From positions 50,507,516-50,571,515 of the forward strand of contig CATQJL010000316.1 of the NCBI GenBank assembly GCA_958299035.1: a stretch of DNA of 64,000 nucleotides, in the 5' to 3' direction. Numbering within the stretch: the first letter of the stretch is position 1; every line of letters begins with the position of its first letter. A model generated the notes under the pieces. It saw only the letters and a list, made by a program, of their open reading frames with translations. It did no database searches and had not been told where the DNA came from. A program made the translations under genes and the position numbers. Source of the DNA: Cylicocyclus nassatus. Taxonomy: Eukaryota; Nematoda; Chromadorea; Rhabditida; Strongylidae. Positions 57,421 through 64,000 of the stretch are shown in pieces.

Positions 57421-58311
57421 TATAATGTTTTGTCAAGATGTACTCCATTTGAAGTCAAGAATATTGCACACCTGAGATATCCCAGACATATGCAGTCACT
57501 CTTCTTACAGAAAAAAAAGACTTTTCAACACATCTCATTACAATACTCCATTGTATAGGAAAGTGTGCTCGGATATGGCATTTCATTTCAGAAAGATTTT
57601 GGCAAATCAGGAAAAGCGCCTAGCGTCGCCTAACCATTCCAAAATCTCTTTTTTTACATCTATCGTGAAACGCACACTATGAATTATAGTGCCTTGGAAG
57701 ACTCGTTGGGTAATACTTGCTTAACTAATCAGTACAAAGCGAGCTTCAGCTGACTATTCATCAAGTACATTTCCCTCGACCAACTCTAATACCATTACCT
57801 TGGGTCCATCTCTGAACCACACGTGTTCTAACCCCATGATCACGCCTTATGTGGTTGGTATTCTCAAAAGACTAAAACACTCAACTTTTGAGCCTTTTGA
57901 TGGCATACCACAAATTGTTTACAAACGCTGCGCCAAGGAACTTTTTATACCGCTTTCCCACATCTGCAATATTTGCCTCCTATGTGGGCAGATATCAGAG
58001 ATCTGGAAAGAAGCTATCGTTACAGCGGTCCCGAAAGTTCCAAAACCTCAATCAGTGACAGAGTTTAGACCTATAAGTATAAATTCTGTACTGTAAAATC
58101 CTTGAGAAAATACTCCGTGACAAACTTCTCTCTTGGTTTGAGAAATTCAAATTTATACCTCAAGAGCAACATGGATTCATCAGTAGTGCATCCACTGTAA
58201 CACAGCTGATCGACTGTACCCATGACTGGATCAAGGCTGTATTTGATGTTAAAGAAGTGGATGTGATATATTTCGATTGTGAAGCTTTCGACTGCATAAG
58301 TCATGATAAAC
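57421..58311 (+). pseudogene. CR1-type reverse transcriptase, downstream of insertion
   Basis: It continues the CR1 from 53293: 'RYPRHMQSLFLQKKRLFNTS', 'FHFRKILANQEKRLAS', then 'TFEPFDGIPQIVYKRC', 'ISEIWKEAIVTAVPKV', 'SVTEFRPISINS', 'PQEQHGFISSASTVTQLIDC' and 'DVIYFDCEAFDCISHDKL', the last corresponding to the first catalytic Asp block (here degraded: 'YFDCEAFD'). The domain stops at 58311, where an inverted copy of the CR1 front begins, so the YADD half is absent. Confidence 0.75.
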
Positions 58312-58710
58312 TTCCGCCTTTCGCGCGATCACAACGGAAGATCACATACGGTGGACCAGAAAGAAGTTCAGCATCGCTCACTTTGGGCGACAACCAAGTT
58401 TCAGTAGTAAAAAGAATGTCAGGTGAGAAAGAAATCAAAAAAACGCGAGTGGCTCAATTTATTCACCAACGACCTAGAATTGAGAAGAAAACATTTGAAA
58501 GTGTTGCCTTGCTCATTTACCGGTTTCCCTGCCGTGCCTGCGAAGCGCGACAGCGGGACTGAATTTTGCGAAGATGTCTGCGCATGAGAGAGTGTATGAG
58601 CAGGAACCAATTCTCCTTTGTAGACAGCAAGCCTTTCCTCATGCGTCCTGCAACAAAACATCTCTTTTGCTCTCTCCCTCAACTCACGTTCAATTTCTCT
58701 TTGAGTAGGG
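58312..58710 (-). pseudogene. Inverted copy of the CR1 ORF1/endonuclease junction
   Basis: On the minus strand, 'RERAKEMFCCRTHEERLAVY', 'LLNSRSLVNKLSHSRFFDF' and the following endonuclease start duplicate 52300-52690 in reverse order. The open 87-codon frame 58419-58682 is better preserved than the plus copy. It joins directly to the reverse transcriptase at 58311. Confidence 0.75.
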
Positions 58711-59543
58711 AGTTTTGTAGATAGGCATTGATGTTTCAGCGTTTTTGTTTGTAGAAGAAGTATCTCATTTGCGATATTTGAACAGAGAAATTTTGAGTTC
58801 TGACGCTCTTTTTTGTAATAATGAACATCGTGAATCGTTCTCTGTTTCTTTGAATGATCTAGACTGGTTCGTTCTTTGAAGTGTCTTTTTCTTCAAGGTG
58901 GTTTTAGTATTAGTATCTGCTTTTGCAAACCAAATATGCTATATCGTTCTTAAATAGGTTACTCAAGTTCCGCCTTCCGCATAAACGCAGAGGAATTTTT
59001 GTCTATGTTTATGCTTTAACATAAAATGGTTTTATTTGTATATTCAGCTGTCTTTAGAGTGTTGTGCGTTATTTTTTTTTCAAGAAGGCAATGGTGAATT
59101 TTTGGAAAGGCTTCACAAAAATCCTCGTCATTATTCCCCGAAAACTCAGTGAGGACCGTCCTTATTGCAGCTGTTAGCTTTCATAAGCCTACATATTCAA
59201 AGGCGAAAATTTGTTGAAAACTTGTGAGCTTGTGAGAAATGAGTTGGTGAAAATGGGCAAATTATGAGTTTTGTACTCGTGTTTCGTCATTGACATGAGC
59301 AGGGGTGGATGCTGAGAGTAAAGTAAGTAGCATCTCTCGAAATCGAATTCTCATTTCCGCGCACCTAGTTGCAATATCTGCAAAGACATGAGATCGCGCG
59401 TCCCATGTCCACGTTCCTGCGAAAAGCGATTTCATCGTCGCGATTTCGTTGCCCAAACCATCGAACTCCCCGGGAATGAAATCGCGAGGGCGAAATCAAG
59501 CATTAAGCCCGTTCCCTATCGCGCACCCAGCGATTCTCCTTGA
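58711..59543. other. Unassigned
   Basis: AT-rich; near 59390-59500 several 'atcgcgaYgRcgaaatc' phrases form a weak inverted repeat. No gene. Confidence 0.35.
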
Positions 59544-59900
59544 AGGCACCGTCCACCCTAAGTTGAGGGTGTTGAGCTTTTGGCAGCATATAACAGTAAG
59601 ACCTGCTATCAAGCCAGTGCCCAAGTTTCGGCTCAAAATGTCACTTCAAAAGCGAGAAAATCGCTTCGGAATAGCGAAAATGCAAGAGGACCCCCATCCA
59701 TGCCCGCCCCTCCCCCTCCATGCCCGCCCATTTGAGCGCGCTCATTCAATCACCGTTGTGGAAAGCCGGCTTGTGGGTTATGCGGAATGGGGATTTTCGG
59801 AATTTTCGCGGATTCTCGACTTCATATTTGGGATCAGAAATACGAGAAGGCCCCGAAGCGACAACAACCTAAAAGTCGAGAATCTGGGTGGACGGTGCCT
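59544..59900. mobile_element. TTAA-type inverted-repeat element, GGCACCGTCCACCC subtype
   Basis: 357 bp; ends AGGCACCGTCCACCC and complement; flanks TTGA (left) and TTAA (right, 59901-59904). The same end occurs alone at 12810. The interior GC-rich arms partly pair. Confidence 0.75.
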
Positions 59901-60048
59901 TTAACCGTATTGGCGTGGCAAGCATACAATCAAGACATAAATTTTGTGACTGTTGCACGTGGCAGAGCTTTTGTTACACAAAATGAAACGCCGATTCGTC
60001 CATCCAGGGCTCGGCACGACTGACTCTGGTAATGTTTTGGAAACGAAG

Positions 60049-60183
60049 GGGTAGGGGTACGAAAGCCGCCAGCTTGGGTCGCCTCCGCGGACTGCTGGTC
60101 CTGGGACGATATGCAACAACACTGCGAAAGGACCAGTTGGCCGCGAAAGGCGGCCCAAACTGTCGGCTTTCATTCCCCTACCC
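60049..60183. mobile_element. 135-bp inverted-repeat element
   Basis: 'gggtaggggtacgaaagccg' and 'gactgctggtcct' pair with 60125-60183 ('aggaccagttgg', 'cggctttcattcccctaccc'). A short AT-rich loop separates the arms. No duplication defined. Confidence 0.7.
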
Positions 60184-60571
60184 AAAACGAAGAGTCCGTT
60201 GACTTCGCAACATAAATACGACATCCTCTATGAAACGCACATGAACGAAGCAAATATGGAATGCAGAGAAAAATAGAACTAATTACAACAACATCAAAAG
60301 CTCAGTAGCTTGAACCAAAGAAGTTCGCATCATTTAAATTGGCAGCATGCTGTAGTGGCTTCCCAGGTGAGTCAAAGCCACCTAACTCCGAAAAAGTTTA
60401 CCACGCAATTAGTTCACAATATACTTGGAGAAGTTCAAATTTTTTCATTTAATGGTGATAGCGAATAAATTCGAAAAAAATTAAAATGATAATTACGAAA
60501 AATCGAATGATTTCGGAAATGAAAAATTTTGAACAAGAATCCATATATATATGTATATATGTATATATATA
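60184..60571. other. Unassigned, AT-rich, ending in (TA)n
   Basis: No gene; the TA/TG-rich run at 60542-60571 is the insertion site of the next Helitron. Confidence 0.45.
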
Positions 60572-61289
60572 TCTTATATATAAAGCTGAATGTCTGTTTG
60601 TCTGTATGTCTGTATGTATGTCTGTATGTATGTCTGTATGTATGTATGTATGTACGTATGTTCCGAATAGAAAATTCCATTTCTGAACCGATCCGGACCA
60701 AACTTGGCACACATACACTTCGGGCCCCGGCGGGTGTCATAGGCTACTTTTCGTCATCGATCGATATCGATTTTATCGATTTTTATCGATTTTTTTGCTG
60801 AGTTCACCTACGGGGCTGGGAGTTGGCACAGGGGGGTAATCGAGCATGGGGATTCCGAATACAATATTGGTTTTCAGGATTATCGATTACTTTTATCGAT
60901 TTTATCGATTTTTTGCAAAGTTTGAGCTACGGGGCTGGGAGTTGGCACAGGGGGGTAATCGAGCATGGGGATTCTGTTCGTAATCAGCATGCTCGATTAC
61001 CCCCTGTGCAAAATCCCAGCCTCGCATGTCAAAATTTACAAAAAATCGATAAAACCAATAAAAGTAATAGATAATTCTGAAAACTAATATTGTATTCGGA
61101 ATCCCCATGCTCACTTCCCCCCCTGTGCCAACTCCTAGCCCTGTAGGTGAACTCTGCAAAAAAATCGATAAACATCGGTAAAATCGACATCGATCGATAA
61201 CGAAAAGTGGACTGTGACACCCGCCGGGGCCCGAAGTGTATGTGTGCCAAGTTTGGTCCGGATACGGCGGAGCCGGGTAAGCCAGCTAG
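60572..61289 (+). mobile_element. Helitron family 1 copy, 718 bp, both ends intact
   Basis: Starts TCTTATATATAAAGCTGAAT after A (60571), followed by (GTCT/GTAT)n; ends '...gccgggtaagccag' CTAG (61286-61289) before T. The interior has the 115-120-bp ATCGAT-rich repeats, direct then inverted, as at 32090. It is inserted in a (TA)n tract. Confidence 0.88.
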
Positions 61290-61763
61290 TATATATATAA
61301 AACTCAAACACTACCTTTGTTTCTAAGGATGTTTGTGGCTTGTAGACTCCATTGTATGCGAACCGAAGAGGAAATTCTCTCCCCCATAAACAAGCCACGG
61401 CGCAGAAGATAGGCTACTTTTCGCGACAATTCGCTGGGTCCTTCCATCGATTTATTGATTTGTTTATTTACATCTAGCAAAATGAAAGCTACATCGTTTA
61501 TTTTTCCAAGTTAAGTAGTAAGGGGCGGTAGAGATCATTTACATTTTGCGGTGAGGAAGATGCGGTGTCACGGACCGAGGCGGTCAAGAAGGAAGGCAAT
61601 CTCATTACGAATGCCACAGCGGCGCTGCAATTCAACTCGGAGCTGAAGCAGGAGAAGAAGAGGTGATATGAACTGAAGGAAGAAGAGTGGTAAGCTATAA
61701 ATGATTTGAAATGGATGGGGTTTTGGACCCTCCGCCCGGGCAGGGATCGGGGACGGCAGCTAG
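61290..61763 (+). mobile_element. Second Helitron-type 3' end with exon-like cargo
   Basis: Downstream of the family-1 copy, 'gataggctacttttcgcgac' (about 61409) matches a family-1 internal phrase. The segment ends 'ggatcggggacggcag' CTAG|T (61760-61764) with a GC-rich potential hairpin ('ccgcccgggcagg') upstream. The 5' end may be on the other side of the 60572 insertion. It contains the coding-like stretch 61532-61689. Confidence 0.45.
61532..61689 (+). pseudogene. Exon-like coding fragment, coiled-coil-like, one stop
   Basis: The frame reads 'CGEEDAVSRTEAVKKEGNLI', 'TNATAALQFNSELKQEKKR', then TGA (61664-61666, a CGA-to-TGA change would explain it) and 'YELKEEE' up to a GTAAGC donor. Heptad-like charge pattern and codon use look like real protein. 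There is no recognised family and no clear acceptor. It lies just before a Helitron-type CTAG terminus. Confidence 0.35.
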
Positions 61764-62414
61764 TATTGAATAAATTCGAAATTCAAAATTTTTCAAGTGA
61801 GTGAATCCCGAATCGGAAAACCAAAAATATTGAATGAAAGAATGCCGTTTACATTCGAACATTGGGAGTCGAATTTTGAATGAATATTCGAATATCAATT
61901 ATTTAGAAAACATATCTAAAACTTACTGATGTACCCGTCCTACCCGACTCATTCATAATCAGGGGTGAGTGACTTTATGAACGATAGCATGCGCCAGCCG
62001 ACAGCTACTACCGTATGCGGTGCGCTGAGCTCCGTCTCCAAACCCAGTGAATTACAAGATTTTTAGAATTCAAAAAACCTCTTTCTGGGTCATCTCTACC
62101 ATCAAGATGCTTTCTGTGGAGTGGCAAAGATGGCCGTGAACTAGTCAAGGCTGTAATGCAAAAACTCGTTCATCCAGCGATGAGCAGAGCCGGTGCGCAC
62201 CCTATTGACACATGCCTGCCTAAGCGCGCCGTCGTTAAAGTCTGCCACCATAATCAGCGCTTTCACACCACTATGCCAACTCCCATCTCCGTAGCTCAGG
62301 ATTTTTCAAAAAATCGGTTGATAAAGTAGATTGTTGTTCATAATCAGCACCTTCACGTACCCCCTTATACAACTCCCAGCCTCCTAACTCAAAGTTTTAC
62401 ACGGAACGCTATCT
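61764..62414. other. Unassigned, rich in 'attcgaa'
   Basis: The motif attcgaa/ttcgaat recurs at 61775-61900; a similar cluster is at 62995-63260. A phrase related to Helitron-1 ('caactcccatctccgtagctcagg') is near 62278. No gene. Confidence 0.4.
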
Positions 62415-62600
62415 GGGGCGGTATGCATCAATCTCCCGTTCTGAAAGCGGGCGATCATTTTCAATAGTAAAATGATTGTCCGGCCGGGTTGGCCGCCCGA
62501 ACCGTAATGTATGAAGCTGCGGCCAACCCGGCCGGGCAATCATTTTTCTATTGAAAATGATCGCCCGCTTTCAACACGGGAGGTTGATGCATACCGCCCC
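62415..62600. mobile_element. 186-bp near-perfect palindrome
   Basis: GGGGCGGTATGCATCAA at 62415 and its complement ending at 62600; arms of about 80 bp with few mismatches ('cgggcgatcattttcaatag', 'ccggccgggttggccgc'). The loop of about 20 bases is near 62500. Confidence 0.8.
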
Positions 62601-64000
62601 TGGTGCGAACCTTTGCGAAAAAAAGCATGAACAGCGCAAAGGAAGAGAAGAAGGCATGTCAACACACTCCCACTGTATGAACTTGGGTTATGAGCTTGAA
62701 TTCGATAGTTGTCTTTTTTGCCGATTTGGTGCCAGCAGCGCAAGCTTTTACATTGATTAAAGAAGCAATCGATCAAAATGCACATCTATTTTTTTCCTAT
62801 TTCAAGCAGTCGGGGGAATACAAGTTTTGACGCAGTTCAAAGCTGATCACGGCTGCAGAACGAATAAATTGCTGCATAAAACAACAAATAATAACCTGAA
62901 TTAATTTTTTCAATTTGTGATCCAAAATCGCATCGAGTTTTGCGGGGAAATCGCAAACGAAGCGAGTTTGATGTTGAGCAGTTGACTCTGCAGCAAACTC
63001 GATCAATCTGATTACGGATTTCATTCGAATACGAATTCGAATAAAACAATCAAATAAGATTTATTCAAAACCCCGTATTTTGATAGTTCGAGTTTTTGAT
63101 TTTTCTTCAAAACTCCGTTTTTTGACTATTCAAGTTTTCGTTTTTCGAATCCTCGTTTTCTGATAATTCGCGATTCGAACTTAATTCGAAAATGTAAAAA
63201 CTCCAAATATCAAATTTTGGACGCAAATATATTCGAATGTTTTACTCGAATGATCGATTATTCGATTCGGCCGCGAGTATAGTCGTCCACATAATTTTTT
63301 CATAAATTTTCATACATAGTTCCAACATCCCAATGCTCATCTACACACCAATTTTGGACCATCATCTCCCCTTCGCCGTAAACAAGCCTTTTGTTTATCT
63401 CAGAGAGCTTTTTCTTATGCCCGCGCTACCATGGAACGCAACTGGAGCGGGAAATTGTTGCTTTTACAGAGAATGGAATTGTGGGCAGTGCTGAGAACTT
63501 CCGACGTCTCCAGAAAATGAGGAGGTGGATTAAAAGGGGTGCGGTTGTGGGGACGGGTGGGGGAGGGCGATGAAGTTCATAAGACATAAGCGTTGGGATA
63601 ACTTTCACTTGTAAAGGGCGCGGCTGCAAAAATCTGATGGGTTAATGGGGTAAAGTTGGCCATGCTCGAACTTTTTTACTCGGTCAGTTTGTATACGAAT
63701 TGATAGATGGAATCGCGTGATTAGAAGGTTATACTTGAACAAAATTGCCGGTACCGAAACGATGTTGCAACTGGCGATTTCATATACATTCTGCTGAAAT
63801 ATGCAATGATAAAATTTTTGAGACTTTCCCCCAGATCCCGCAAAAGCGATATCCACATTGCCTTTTGCCACTACGATATGCGGCCTGGGCCGTAAGCCAC
63901 GTGTGCCGATTGCGTCCATCCCTTTGAAAAAAGTCAGGAGGAGTTTTTGTGAAGTTTTCAAACTTCTCTAATTTTCATACCGAGAATCAGAGTTCAAGAC
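62601..64000. other. Unassigned to window end
   Basis: The 'ttcgaat'-rich stretch continues to about 63270. Frames 62551-62760 and 63605-63961 (-) show no recognisable domain. No repeats with defined ends were seen. Confidence 0.35.

Overview
The window reads as a repeat-saturated, intergenic-looking piece of a nematode genome. This is inferred from introns of about 45-60 bp with nematode-like splice sites, a divergent GSK3-type kinase of the kind expanded in nematodes, RTE and CR1 non-LTR retrotransposons, and many mariner-related foldback elements. A strongylid (hookworm-like) worm is a reasonable guess, not a demonstrated identity. I see no prokaryotic features, rRNA, tRNA or CRISPR. A run of exactly 500 Ns (39586-40085) is a scaffold gap.

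Host coding content is small. The one well-supported gene is a split GSK3/CMGC-like protein kinase on the + strand. Twelve exons from 26566 to 30880 join in phase and contain every kinase landmark from the ATP-binding Lys to the C-lobe; the glycine-loop exon was not found. On the - strand at 44825-44941 there is one exon of an M1 (gluzincin) aminopeptidase. Weaker coding remnants lie at 28864-29121 (-), 33617-34032 (+, broken), 46401-46652 (+) and 61532-61689 (+, with a stop).

Most of the rest is mobile DNA. Two non-autonomous Helitron families can be defined by their ends. Family 1 runs TC...CTAG (1-349, 32090-32719, 38610-39121, 60572-61289). Family 2 runs TC...CTGG with a 7-bp 3' hairpin (5975-7915, 8233-9712, 9977-10686, about 12102-13297, 31814-32059). 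Retrotransposons are an RTE relic (about 16450-19780, -), a CR1 element at 51718-58311 split by a 4.1-kb foldback, CR1 fragments in both arms of a 3.1-kb palindrome at 13365-16446, and an 821-bp solo-LTR-like block at 8587-9407. DNA-transposon derivatives include TTAA-flanked elements (12368-12805, 21145-25985, 45535-45930, 48758-49216, 59544-59900), TWA-flanked PIF/Harbinger-like elements (6146-7256, 14570-14771, 22311-22419, 24037-24144) and TA-flanked mariner-related palindromes (34260-35021, 35575-37309, 40353-41299, 41307-42253, 49945-50625).

The main pattern is nesting and palindromy. Insertions into one arm of a palindrome leave the other arm as a record of the empty site, so the order of events can be read directly. 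I found no clear new enzymatic system. The most unusual objects are the composite foldbacks that carry LINE and Helitron pieces in mirror image, a pair of equal-length (947 bp) palindromes with open reading frames in their arms, and a Helitron-type 3' end next to a captured-looking exon.
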